In this document: piece after piece, positions 1 through 10,507 of the stretch
Layout: the number at the start of each line of letters is the position of its first letter
Numbering within the stretch: position 1 is the first letter of the stretch
Assembly (NCBI GenBank): GCA_026874595.1
Contig: CM049309.1
Coordinates: 74,512,426 to 74,576,425 of the forward strand
Source of the DNA: Sipunculus nudus
Taxonomy: Eukaryota; Annelida; Sipuncula; Golfingiida; Sipunculidae
Direction of reading: 5' to 3'
DNA length: 64,000 nucleotides
Made by a program: the position numbers and the translations under genes
Notes under the pieces: model-generated
What the model was told of the DNA's origin: nothing
The model's input: only the letters and a program-made list of their open reading frames with translations
Databases searched by the model: none

Positions 1-212
1 TGGTCCTCAAGGCCGAATGTAATTAGGATGTTAGTCTGCGATGAATTTAACGACCTGTATCCCTGACAAGAACTGGCAAACACTCCAGCATGTAATGGAA
101 CTGCGGGGGGGGGGGGCAGGGATTTATGATCATGCGCTCTTCCCCTCCACCTCCCTCATCTTGGAGTTGTGGATAATTCAGGGTTTTACTACCCCTAATT
201 CTTCACACAATG

Positions 213-227
213 CTGGATCCGCCCCTG
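213..227 (-). mobile_element. Possible hAT-type element terminus
   Basis: Read on the minus strand this is CAGGGGCGGATCCAG, which resembles hAT-superfamily terminal inverted repeats (CAGnGGCG...). The partner end is not seen, so the rest of the element may lie left of the window. The rest of 1-290 holds no supportable gene; a 71-codon ORF at 41-256 is not recognisable. Confidence 0.3.
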
Positions 228-289
228 AACTGACATTCATTGTTAAGTTTGCGTAAACCACTGAAACCGACGGTGAAATAGCAACCGGG

Positions 290-474
290 TGATATACAGT
301 TAGGGTGAATAAACGAAATTATACAAACCTGTCTCTGCATGCATGAAAACCGGCTTGAATGTTTATTATTATTATTATTGTTATTTTAATTATCATTGTT
401 TGTTGTCGCCTAAATTGTGCAGAAAACTTCCAAAGGTAAGCTTCTTTTTCAGGTAATAATATAGTGACCGGGAA

Positions 475-565
<91 letters not shown>

Positions 566-716
566 GTTAGATTGAATGAACGGAAATTAACAAGCTAGTC
601 TCTGCATGCATGATACCCGGCTTAAATGTTTATTTTTATTATCATTAATATTTGTGGTCGTCTAAATTGTGCAAAAAAAACTCCAAAGGTAGGCGTCTTT
701 CTCAGGTAATAAGAAA
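290..716. repeat. Diverged tandem duplication around an (AT)n tract
   Basis: The segment from about 290 (cagttagggtgaataaacg) to 475 is repeated from about 562 to 716. Shared landmarks are 'tctctgcatgcatga', 'aaatgtttatt', 'taaattgtgca' and 'ctccaaaggta'. The copies are separated by the AT microsatellite and differ by many substitutions and small indels, so the duplication is old. No coding function is seen. Confidence 0.6.
485..562. repeat. (AT)n microsatellite
   Basis: Uninterrupted AT dinucleotide tract of about 78 bp between the two copies of the flanking duplication. Confidence 0.95.
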
Positions 717-899
717 TTATCTGCAAAATCTAATGGTACCTCGCACACAGACCCAAATATATATAGAATTATATTAGAAACTAGAATACCGGTAGTCGAC
801 AAGCGACTACGTGTATCCGCCAAAATCAGAGTAGGACGGGTGAAGTGAGGCATGGATTGAGTGGCAAGGGGAAATAGATTTACATGTGTTACATATTAG

Positions 900-1450
900 A
901 ATGGATGTCTGCCACGTAAACATGATTGTAGGTGGCGCCACCTGTTATTTGAACGAGAAACTATCCAAGATGTGTACACATGCAAAATTTCAGGTGGAAA
1001 AGTCAAACCACTGCAGAAATATGAGTGATTTTTTCCCACAGCAGACAAACAGATGGACGCTGTGCGAAAATGGCTGCAGGTGGTGCCACCACTAATGTGT
1101 ATGTTATAAAGCTATCCAAGGGCTACATTTGTGGACATTTTTTTCCTGATTGGTCAAACGAGTCCGGAGATATAAGCATTAATGTCTGCAGTGTGAACGT
1201 GAATGAAGCTGGCGCAACCTGTCAAAAAATCAAGAAAGCTATCCTGGATGTATACGCATGCCGAATTACAGGTAATTTGGTCAAACCACTGCAGAGATAT
1301 GAGTGATTTTAACCCAAGGCAGACAAAGCTATCCAAGGGCTACATTTGTACCAAAAAAAATTTCCTGATCGGTCAAACGGTTCCCGAGATATGTCATATG
1401 TGGGTTTATGTGTGGAAACAGACGCACAAATGGACGCTGGGCAGAGAGGA
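900..1450. repeat. Dispersed repeat with GGTGGCGCCACC core, about three degenerate units
   Basis: Units recur at about 931, 1077 and 1207. They share 'aggtggcgccacctg' (931 exact; later ones mutated), 'agctatccaagggctacattt' and 'ggtcaaacnactgcagagatatgagtga'. The several ORFs here (886-1600) overlap in different frames and follow the repeat, so they are not called as genes. Related sequence occurs at 15090-15310. Confidence 0.6.
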
Positions 1451-1989
1451 AAGGTCAGAGGTCAAGGCCAATTGGTTAGGCACCAGTTCACATGTGACCC
1501 GATAATTGGTGTAAGTTTCGGAAAAATCCGTCCAGTAGTCTCAGAGGAGTTCTCCGGAAACGAACGCGGCGGCGGCGGCGGAACCCGGTCAAAAACGTAG
1601 TATCCGCAAAACTTCGTTTTAGCGGATACAAATATGAAATTAAAATTCTCAGGTTTGTAAATAAAATCTTGGCTTAATTTATAAAATGCAATCTTAAAAT
1701 GGCGAAGGGCTGAGACCGATAAATGATTTATTCAGTTTGTTGCATGGCATTGAAATTTAAGCCCCACAATACACCAGGGCTTTAAAATACAGCGGCGTAG
1801 GTATAAATGTAGTGAAGAGGGTAATGTAATTCATTGAAATACGTCGAACAAGAATTGATTCAAAACATACATAAATGTGGTTGTTTTTGTGGTTAGGATT
1901 CCACGGTATAAGTAATAGTTTGTAAACATGCATATTTGAAATGTAATTAGATGACGTTTCCTTTAAATTTAACAAATTTTGATTGAAGT
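1451..1989. other. Unannotated AT-rich stretch with one dispersed-repeat fragment
   Basis: No gene is supported. A (GGC)n-like run lies at 1567-1580. Around 1793-1860 ('ggcgtaggtataaatgtagtgaa') there is a diverged match to 61757-61830, so that part is an interspersed repeat found near both ends of the window. Confidence 0.4.
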
Positions 1990-3095
1990 TTGATAGTTAA
2001 GACAAGGAGTATCGGCCATCCCCACAATTCCAAACTGGAAGAGGTTCACTTCTTTAAGTTTTTGATGGTTTTAGAATTACAAGGAACAAATATATGAGCT
2101 GTGAAATAATACGTGTTTTCATAATGGTTATCCTTCCAGACACGGACATAATTCTGTGTCTCCAAATATTTATAATCTTTTAAAATTTCCTGAGGATTTC
2201 TTTATAGTTAGTTTCTATCATTTTTTCCATTTCGGGTGAATTGAGATTCCTAAAATTTTAACTGGACTAGTACACCAACACAGACCTAAGTCTTTTAATT
2301 GTGCCTGATTATAAAAATAGTCTGTTATCGGCATTATTTTTTTTTTCCAATGTAAACTTTAAGACCTGATATTTGTTGAAACCTTTTAAATACATCTTAG
2401 ACTTCTTTGATTGACATTCTTCCTGTTAGAGTTAAAACAGTGTCATCTGCATACTGAATAATTTTATGTTCCTTCTGATCGACTATAACTCCTTTTATTT
2501 TCCAGTTATTCCTGATTTCATTTGCTAGTATATTTCTGCTGCTTGGATTAATCAATATGGTGAGAGGGGGCATCTCTGTCTAACACCTCTTGTTACTGAG
2601 AAGAAATCAGTGGCCCATCCTCTGTTCAGAACACAGTTAAAAATATTATATCTTAATCCAATTTCGAAGAATTGGTCTTAAATTAAATGCTGGAAGAACA
2701 TCTTAAATATAAGGCCGTTCTAACTGATCAAATGTTTTTTTCAAAATCAACTGATAAAATATAACCTCCTTTTTTTTTATTTTTTTAATGTGAGATAATG
2801 CTTATAATTTTTATTATATTTTCTCCAATATATCTATTCTTCATGAAACCAGTTTGATCTGAATGTATTATTGAAGGTTAGACTATTAAAAGTTTATTGG
2901 CCAAAGTTTTTGCTAATATTTTATAATCGGAATTAAGAAGAAAAAGGGGACGCCAGTTTTTTTTAAAAGTAGTTGGTCCTTACCTCTTTTAGGAATAAGA
3001 CATATTTTCCCTTGACGCATAGTGAGTGGAAGGCAGCGATCATTATAGGAGTTACTTATAGCATTCTTTTTAATAATAAAATATGGTAAAGACAA
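1990..3095 (-). pseudogene. Decayed non-LTR retrotransposon (LINE) reverse transcriptase
   Basis: Reading the minus strand from about 3050 down, pieces of a LINE reverse transcriptase appear in order but in shifting frames. First is a segment like 'CLIPKRGKDQLLLK' (2950-3010), then 'YKILAKTLANKLL' and 'DQTGFMKNRYIGENI' (2800-2930), then 'SVDFEK' (about 2740), then 'VTRGVRQRCPLSP' (2555-2600) and the catalytic 'QYADDT' (about 2430-2450), and finally 'GRITIMKTRIISQLIYLF' near 2100. The order and motifs fit an L1/Tx1-like clade. Frameshifts and stop codons (for example after 'KEV' near 2400) show it is dead. No endonuclease domain or 3' tail was found, so it is a truncated fossil. Identification comes from motif recognition only; clade assignment is tentative. 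Confidence 0.8.
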
Positions 3096-3920
3096 TGTCC
3101 CACGAAGGGGTTTCGGCAAGGATCCATGAAAACAAAAGCACCGCAAGAGTGCATAATACGCTCGTATGATTTGACCTCTGACCTCATTAAATATACGTGG
3201 ATTTAGCCGGCAATTTCATTTGGGTGAGAAATTTGCCGCCAATAAATAATAAATTTGTTTACCTAGTGCGAACCTCTTTACAGAATGGTAAGAAACACAT
3301 AGTACTCTACCACTGATAATCATTTTGTCCTTTTTTAGATTATGTCCGTGAGCATCGACGGGAAAAGACTCTGTCCCACGAAGGGGTATCTGCAGTAATC
3401 CATGAAAACAAGAGCACCGCTACTCTTATTAAATAATAGGTCGCATTTTGCTCACACTTTGTTGACGATGGAGCGGGCACAACATTCGACCTATAATTTA
3501 ATAAAATTAGAGCACCGCAAGGTGCAATACACTCGTCGATGTTTTGACCTCTGACCTCATTAAATAAACGTGGATTTTGCCGACAATTTCATTCGGGTGA
3601 GAAACTTTATTGGTAAATATTTATAATGAGTCAAATAAAAATCCATAAAAATTTAAATAAGTCATCACGACGCCACCAAGGTCTGGTGACCTATGAACTC
3701 ATTAAATATGCATTGATCTTGTCGAGAATCAAACTTAGGCGAGATATTACATAATTGGTTATTATTTTCCTAATATTATCATATTCCTCGCAAGTTATTG
3801 CGGCGACACCACAAATAAGCCTCGTGACCTCTGACCTCATTATATAAGTGGATTTTACCTGAAATCAAACTTTGGTGAGAGAATGTACAGGCAAGTAGGT
3901 ATGGTGAGTTTTTTTTAATA
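3096..3920. repeat. Degenerate tandem repeat ('tgacctctgacctcattaaat')
   Basis: 'gacctctgacctcattaaata' followed by 'gtggattt...gacaattTcat...ggtgaga' recurs at about 3173, 3547, 3688 and 3828, with a sister motif 'gtcccacgaaggggt' at 3097 and 3373. A weak relative lies at about 18945-19000. This is an old tandem-core dispersed repeat with no gene. Confidence 0.5.
3421..3508. mobile_element. 88-bp MITE with 10-bp target duplication
   Basis: The insert is flanked by perfect direct repeats AGAGCACCGC at 3411-3420 and 3509-3518. Its ends are inverted copies of TTATTAAATwATAGGTCG, so it has about 18-bp terminal inverted repeats and only about 50 bp between them. The other copy of the host repeat (3097-3150) reads straight through 'aaagcaccgcaagagtgca', which gives the empty-site state. 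The superfamily is unclear; a 9-11 bp duplication would suit Mutator-like elements. Confidence 0.7.
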
Positions 3921-4229
3921 TCCAGCAAAGCCTTGATAAGTTATCGCGAGACAGTAAAAGTTAAACGGGCGGACGGAGGGACCGTGGGTATACCATAATA
4001 CGTCCTGTCTAAGATGGGCAAGGTAAGGTTCTCAGGCACCATGCGGTCAATCTTAACCCCCCGCATTTTCAATAGAAACTTGCCAATTTTGAGCTCCGGC
4101 TGTTCAGACATTCCTTTCAAGAAGATAAAATAATACAATTTTTATCAGATTTCCTTTGTAATGTAGTGCTTTTACTTGTTCAGCAAAACAATTCTGTTAT
4201 TATCGTGCTTTTCTCTGATCATATGACAT

Positions 4230-5060
4230 TTTTATCGAAACATACGACCCATAGGTCATGACGCTCAGCTGACTCGGAAGACATTCCCAAAAGGAATTTT
4301 ATCATCTGAATACCAATTTTTGTAGGTGGTATCCAGATTCACCTGAAGCATAGCACGGAGGATATGGGTAACGGAGTTCTAACTACAGGTTTCAAAGGAG
4401 ACTTTTCATGGGCCTCTCTGCATGTCAAGAGAGAAGATTCTTGGTCCAGTCGTCACGATTTGTGCCGTTAACAGATGACCGCATCTTTAAACGTATCACA
4501 AATAGAGAAAACAATTCATAAAAAAAAAAATGAAAAAAATAGTTGGCGCCACCACTCTGCAGAAATAATGAAATATTCCATGATCAACATCCATGCAAAT
4601 AAACCATGGTGATAAATACAATAGTTGTTCAGATACTTGAGCTTTTGTATAAAATTTTTCATTATTCTGGGGTATACTTCGGAGCCCCATAGCTTGAAGG
4701 AAATTGGTAACAGATATCTAATTTAAGGTTTTCAAGGAGACTTTTTCATGGGCCTCCCTGCATGTCCAGTTAGAAGGTTCTAGGCACAATGGTTACAATT
4801 TGTGCCCTCTTAACGGATGACCGCATCTTTGAAGGTCTCAAAAATAGAGAAAAAATGCGTAAAATTTTGGAAAAAAACAAGGCCTACAGTCCTAATACGA
4901 ACCTGTGCAAAGTTTGGGAGTATGAATGGAGGTTTATTTTTAAAATTTAATATTTATCCTCTTTATGTCCTGCATGTCTACCTTAGTCATTATGATTTCA
5001 GCAAAATGGATGTTTCCGTCCTGCAAGTTTCGGACTAGGACATTTTAAAACTAGGATGTA
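4230..5060 (+). repeat. Helitron-like tandem-core repeat, two diverged units
   Basis: Two units share 'ggatatgggtaacggag', 'gacttttcatgggcctc', 'agaagattcttggtccag', 'gatttgtgcc', 'aacagatgaccgcatct', 'aaaaatagagaaaa' and a mutated palindrome (gttggcgccacc at 4542). They are relatives of the 337-bp units at 36966-40494. The second unit runs into 'aacaaggcctacagtcctaat...gaacctgt' (4880-4915), a motif seen again at 14911. ORFs in this area track the repeat. Confidence 0.6.
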
Positions 5061-5430
5061 TCAGTCAGGATATTTCTAATATGTTCCTTTTGCCAGGGAG
5101 GATTATTGGGACAGATGAACGGACAATTTGGCAGCATGGTTTCGAAGAAGAACATTTTTTAATGTTTTTTAGCTTCTTCCTATAAAATCTAAGAAAATGC
5201 AGTTAGCCAAGAAATACGCAAAATCCAATGGAATTTTTTTAGATGACAAATTTTTGGCAAAAAAATTAGTGATGTTAACTCTTGCCCTTTTGAGACAGCT
5301 ATGACGGACGACGGAAGACGGACGACGCCACACCATTGCATACGCTCACAGATTCACTAAAAATGCAAACCAAGTTTTTTTCAAACAGTTGAAAGATATA
5401 GTTCCAGTGGTTCTAATCTGAACATTTTGC

Positions 5431-5472
5431 GTCTAGACGCTGTGTCTAGACGTCTAGACACATTTCTAGACA
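5431..5472. promoter_or_regulatory. Cluster of GTCTAGAC palindromes (SMAD-element-like)
   Basis: GTCTAGAC occurs exactly at 5431-5438, 5444-5451 and 5452-5459 (the last two abut), and TTCTAGAC at 5465-5472. GTCTAGAC is the classic palindromic SMAD-binding element. No gene start is recognised nearby, so a regulatory role is inference; the cluster may simply be a short tandem expansion. Confidence 0.35.
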
Positions 5473-5699
5473 CCAGACAGAGCCAGGTAAGTTGTCTGGT
5501 TATACTGAGTGACCTCTTAACTTGGCTGCTGAAACTCAGCATGTTGTCAAATCTGTTTTCAAACACAGAACGCCTTTTTCAATTGCTACACTGCTTTTTT
5601 AAAGCTGCATTTACCCAATCTATTCTTATAAAACTGGCAGAACCCTACCATAGAATAATTCTTGTAAAGTTTAAACCAATCAGCTTAACTGTTTCATCT

Positions 5700-6560
5700 T
5701 AAGACAGTTTATAAGCTAGAAAAGAAAAAATTATATTTTCGCCTGTAAAAAACAGATCAATGTAGGTGGCGCCACCAATTCCCTCAATTTCAGATGTGAC
5801 ATATGTGACAAACATTGGCATAAAATTTGGTGATGATAGCTCTAGCTGTTTCTGAGATTTTAATTTAAGTCTGTTTTTTTTGGACAGATGACTGAATTCA
5901 ATCTCCTGCAACTCAGCCAAAAATCTCCGAACTGGAACCATTCGAACAAACTTGAGAAAGATTTTTCCAGGAATCATTTCTGTGAATTATTGGAAAATTT
6001 GGCTGGACATTTTCGGAGATGAAGATTTTTAATGCTTTTTTGGCTTTTCCCTATAAAATCTCAGAAAATGCAGTTAGAAAAAAAAAATAAACAAAATCCG
6101 ATAGAGTTTTTCAGATGACTGGTCACAGATAAGCTCACAGATTCGCTAAAAAATCCAGGTGGCGCCACCAGTTTGCAGATACTGATGAAAAAAATCCATG
6201 GTGAATATGCATACAAAGATCATGGTAATCAATGCATTAGTTGTTCAGAAACTGAAGGTTTTGCATCAAAATTTTAATTATTCTGAGGGGTACTTACAAG
6301 CTGTATAGCTTGAAGGATATGCTAACCAGAGACCAATTTCAGGTTTCAAAGAAGATTTTTCATGGACCTCCCAAGATTATAGTTAGAAGATTCTAGGTTG
6401 AATGGTTACAATGTGTGCCTTATTAACAGACAACTGCATCTTTGAAGTTAAAAAATAAAGGAATGCATTAATTAGAAAAAAAAATCCAGGTGGCACCACA
6501 AGTCGCCAGGAATTGATGAAACACTCCAGTGTTCAGAAACTGAAGGTTTTGTATCACTTT
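5700..6560. repeat. Dispersed repeats carrying GGTGGCGCCACC
   Basis: Exact palindromes lie at 5765-5776 and 6158-6169, with a degenerate one at 6490. Surrounding text ('aacaaacttgaga', 'gatcatttctgtgaa', 'ttggctgga', 'agcttttttccctataaaatctaagaaaatgcag') matches 16290-18340 and 10020-10150. Around 6180-6560 the sequence matches the 36966-40494 family ('catgcaaagatcatggtaatcaat', 'ttattctgaggggtact'). No gene. Confidence 0.65.
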
Positions 6561-6562
6561 TT

Positions 6563-6780
6563 TTAGCTCAGTTGTAAGTCAACTGAGGTATAGGAATGGC
6601 GCTGTCTCCGTCTTCCGTCCGTTAGCAGGGCACAAATCGTAACTGCTGGTCCTAGAAACTTCTAAGTGAACATTCAAGGAGGTCAATAAAAAATCTCTTT
6701 GGAAACCTGAAATTAGGTCACTGTTGCCTATATCCTCCGAGCAATGGGGCTTGGAAGTACCCCCCAGAATAATAAAAAAT
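6563..6780 (-). mobile_element. Helitron-like (HINE/pearl-like) end with terminal hairpin
   Basis: Starts 'ttttagctcag' and forms a hairpin with arms CTCAGTTG / CAACTGAG (6567-6587). It continues through 'gtctccgtcttccgtccgttagcagggcacaaat' into the reversed body of the same family ('cctgaaattaggtcactg...ggcttggaagtaccccccagaat'). It is the reverse-oriented counterpart of the ends at 35581, 36932, 38136 and 42249. Assignment to Helitron-like nonautonomous elements rests on architecture (tandem core, ACGG-type microsatellite, terminal hairpin), not on a match to a transposase. Confidence 0.5.
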
Positions 6781-6934
6781 ATAATACAAAACCTCCAATA
6801 TCTTGATAATTAATACATGGATTGTCATGAATCCTGCCTTGAATATTGACCATGACTGGTTTTGTCAGTTCCCGAAAAGTGGTGGCCTGTAATTTTTGTT
6901 ATTTTAACGAATATTTTTCTATTTTTTTTACTAT

Positions 6935-9912
6935 AAAATGACAACAATCATGTCAGTTTCTCAGATGTAATTACATCTAGTGTCCCAAAACCTGGTGTGT
7001 TTATTGATCACAAGTGGGTGCCATATAGTAATCACCCTGTCTTTATGACTGTTTGTCTGTCTGTCTGTCCATCCGTCCATCCACACAAATTTGTTTTCAG
7101 ATGATAACTCCAGGTTGTATTGACACATGGATTTCAAACTTGACTTAGGTATAGCCCACCACTTAAGCAAGAACCTATATGATTTTGGGGTCACGAGGTC
7201 AAAGGTCAAGGTCACAGGACTCACTTATTTAAAAAGATTATGGCTGCATTTTAAGCCAAGCTTTTCATCCCAAACTTTCCATTTTGCGCATTTAGCTGAC
7301 TTGCCAGTATGGGGAGAGCATAAATGAATTTGGGGTCCAACGGTCAAAGGTCAAGGTCACAGGACTCATTTCTTCAAAAAGAATGCAAATGCATTTGAAG
7401 CAAAACTTTTCATCGCAAACCTTCCATCTTCAAGATATTGCTAACCTGCCAATAGGGGAAGATTCTGTTCAATGTTGGGGTCATGAGGTCAAAGGTCAAG
7501 GTCACAGTACCCACTTATTTAGAAAGATTGTGGATGCATTTTAAGCCAAACTTTTCATCCCAAACCTTCCATCTTGCACATATAGCTGAGCTGCCAATAG
7601 GGGAAGAACCTGATTGATTTGGGGGTCACAAGGTGAAAGGTCATGGTCACAGGGGCCCATCTGTCCACATATTTGTTTCTGGATGATAACTACAGTTTGG
7701 ATTGACAATAGGTCTCAATTTTGACTTATATATGACCCACCAATAATGTAAAAACCCTTTTTGATTTTGGGGTCATGGGGCCAAAGGTCAAGGTCACAGG
7801 ACCCACTTCTTTAAAAAGATTGTTGGTGTATTTTTAGCCAAACTTTCTGTCCCAAACATTCTATCTTCCAGATGTTGCTCACCTGCCAATAGTGGAAGTA
7901 ACTTATGGATTTAGGGGTCACAAAGTCAAAGGTCAAGGTCATGGGGGACATCTAACCACATATTAGTTTCCAGATGATAACACCAGTTTGGTTTGAAATA
8001 TTGGTTTCAAACTTATTTATGGCCCACCACTAAAGTAAGAACTGTTGATTCTGGGGTCATGAGATCAAAGGTCAAGGTCACAGGACTCACTTATTTAAAA
8101 AGATTATAGCTGCATTTTATGCCAAGCTTTTCATCCCAAATTTTCCATTTTGCGCATTTAGCTGACTTGCCAGTAAGGGGAGAGCATAAATGAATTTGGG
8201 GTCCAACGGTCAAAGGTCAAGGTCACAGGACTCATTTCTTTAAAAAGAATGCATATGCTTTTGAAGCCAAACTTTTCATCGCAAACCTTCCATCTTCAAG
8301 ATATTGCTAACCTGCCAATAGGGAAAGATTCTGTTCAATGTTGGGGTAATGAGGTCAAAGGTCAAGGTCACAGTACCCACTTTTTTAGAAAGATTGTGGA
8401 TGCATTTTAAGCCAAACTTTTCATCCCAAACCTTCCATCTTGCACATATAGCTGAGCTGCCAATAGTTGAAGAACCTGATTGATTTAGGGGTCACAAGAT
8501 GAAAGGTCATGGTCACAGGAGCGCATCTGTCCACATATTTGTTTCTGGATCGTAACTCCAGTTTGGATTGACATATTGGTCTCAATTTTGACTTATATAT
8601 GACCCACCAATAAAGTAAGAACCCTTTAGATTTTGGGGTCATAAGGCCAAAGGTCAAGGTCACAGGACCCACTTCTTTAAAAAGATTGTTGGTGTATTTT
8701 TAGCCAAACTTTCTGTCCCAAACCTTCTATCTTCCGGATGTTGCTCACCTGCCAATAGTGGAAGTAACTTATGGATTTTGGGGTCACAAAGTCAAAGGTC
8801 AAGGTCATGGGGGTCATCTAACCACATATTAGTTTCCAGATGATAACACCAGTTTGGTTTGAAATATTGGTTTCAAACTTATTCATGGCCCACCACTAAA
8901 GTAAGAACTGTTGATTCTGGGGTCATGAGATCAAAGGTCAAGGTCACAGGACTCACTTATTTTAAAAGATTATAGCTGCATTTTAAGTCAAGCTTTTCAT
9001 CCCAAATTTTCCATTTTGCGCATTTAGCTGACTTGCCAGTATGGGGAGAACATTAATGAATTTGGGGTCCAACGGTCAAAAGTCAAGGTCACAGGACTCA
9101 TTTCTTTAAAAAGAATGCATATGCATTTGAAGCCAAACTTTCCATCGCAAACCTTCCATCTTCAAGATTTTGCTAACCTGCCAATAGGGGAAGATTCTGT
9201 TCAATGTTGGGGTCATGAGGCCAAAGGTCAAGGTCACAGTACCCACTTATTTAGAAAGATTGTGGATGCATTTTAAGCCAAACTTTTCATCCCAAACCTT
9301 CCATCTTGCACATATAGCTGAGCTGCCAATAGGGGAAGAACCTGATTGATTTGGGGGTCACAAGGTGAAAGGTCATGGTCACAGGGGCCCATCTGTCCAC
9401 ATATTTGTTTCTGGATGATAACTCCAGTTTGGATTGACATATTGGTCTCAATTTTGACTATATGACCCACCAATAATGTAAGAACCCTTTTGATTTTGGG
9501 GTCATAAGGCCAAAGGTCAAGGTCACAGGACCCACTTCTTTAAAAAGATTGTTGGTGTATTTTTAGCCAAACTTTCTGTCCCAAACATTCTATCTTCAAG
9601 ATGTTGCTCACCTGCCAAAAGTGGAAGTAACTTATGGATTTTCGGGTCACAAAGTCAAAGGTCAAGGTCATGGGGGACATCTAACCACATATTAGTTTCC
9701 AGATGATAACACCAGTTTGGTTTGAAATATTGGTTTCAAACTTATTTATGGCCCACCACTAAAGTAAGAACTGTTGATTCTGGGGTCATGAGACCAAAGG
9801 TCAAGGTCACAGGACTCACTTATTTAAAAATATTATAGCTGCATTTTAAGCCAAGCTTTTCATCCCAAATTTTCCATTTTGCGCATTTAGCTGACTTGCC
9901 AGTATGGGGAGA
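6935..9912 (+). repeat. AGGTCA half-site array, 866-bp higher-order repeat
   Basis: Monomers of about 144 bp each carry 'aaaggtcaaggtcac', often extended to AGGTCAAAGGTCAAGGTCA (for example 7196-7214 and 7486-7504). Six monomers form an 866-bp higher-order unit: the landmark 'tggatgcattttaagccaaac' starts at 7531, 8397 and 9263, exactly 866 bp apart each time. The 5' border ('atgacaacaatcatgtcagtttctcag', 6939) recurs at about 60604, so a defined element begins here. The microsatellite 'tctgtctgtctgtccatccgtccatcc' is at 7056-7082. The short ORFs inside (7127, 8421, 9273) are repeat shadows. Confidence 0.85.
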
Positions 9913-10440
9913 GACCTGGAAAATAGAGACCTAATTTCATGTTTCCAAGGAGATTTTTCAAGGACCTCCTTGAATGTCAGGTTAGATTCAGGAAGATTCA
10001 AAGTCCAGTTATGCCTGAAACTTTGCCAATATTCACCGAATCTAAACCGTGGGATTATTTTTGTGAAATATTAAACAATTGGGTTCAATGATTTCTGCAG
10101 AGAAGATTTTCTAAGGTTTTCTTGCTTTTCACCATAAAATGTACTTTGATGCAGGTGGTGCCACTAAAAGCTCAATCCCACAACACTTGACATATGACTA
10201 ATTTTTGCATAAAATTAATGATGCTTGCTCCTGCGGTTGTTGAGATAGCACATTTGAGAATATTCCTAAGTATAATTGTCATTGTGTTATTTGAGAATAT
10301 TCCAGGATGACTCTCAAGATTCAAGAGATACTGGATCAACACTAAAATCTAATTGGTTCTTTCTTGGTACATTCCTGAAATGCCCTGAAAATTTCATGAA
10401 ATTCCATTCATGATTGAGTTATGTTGTGAACAAACACACA
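9913..10440. repeat. Truncated dispersed repeats after the half-site array
   Basis: The array breaks at 'gagagacctggaaaatagagaccta' and passes into the palindrome-repeat family (variant ggtggtgccact at 10153). It then passes into the 'tattccaggatgactctcaagattcaagagatactgga...gttatgttgtgaacaaacaca' tail, which also occurs at about 22690-22860. No gene. Confidence 0.5.
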
Positions 10441-10507
10441 CAAACACATGAATGGGAATGAATCAAAAATCATCCTTGCTGAAGCAAAAAGAGTGTTTCT
10501 ACTTGTA

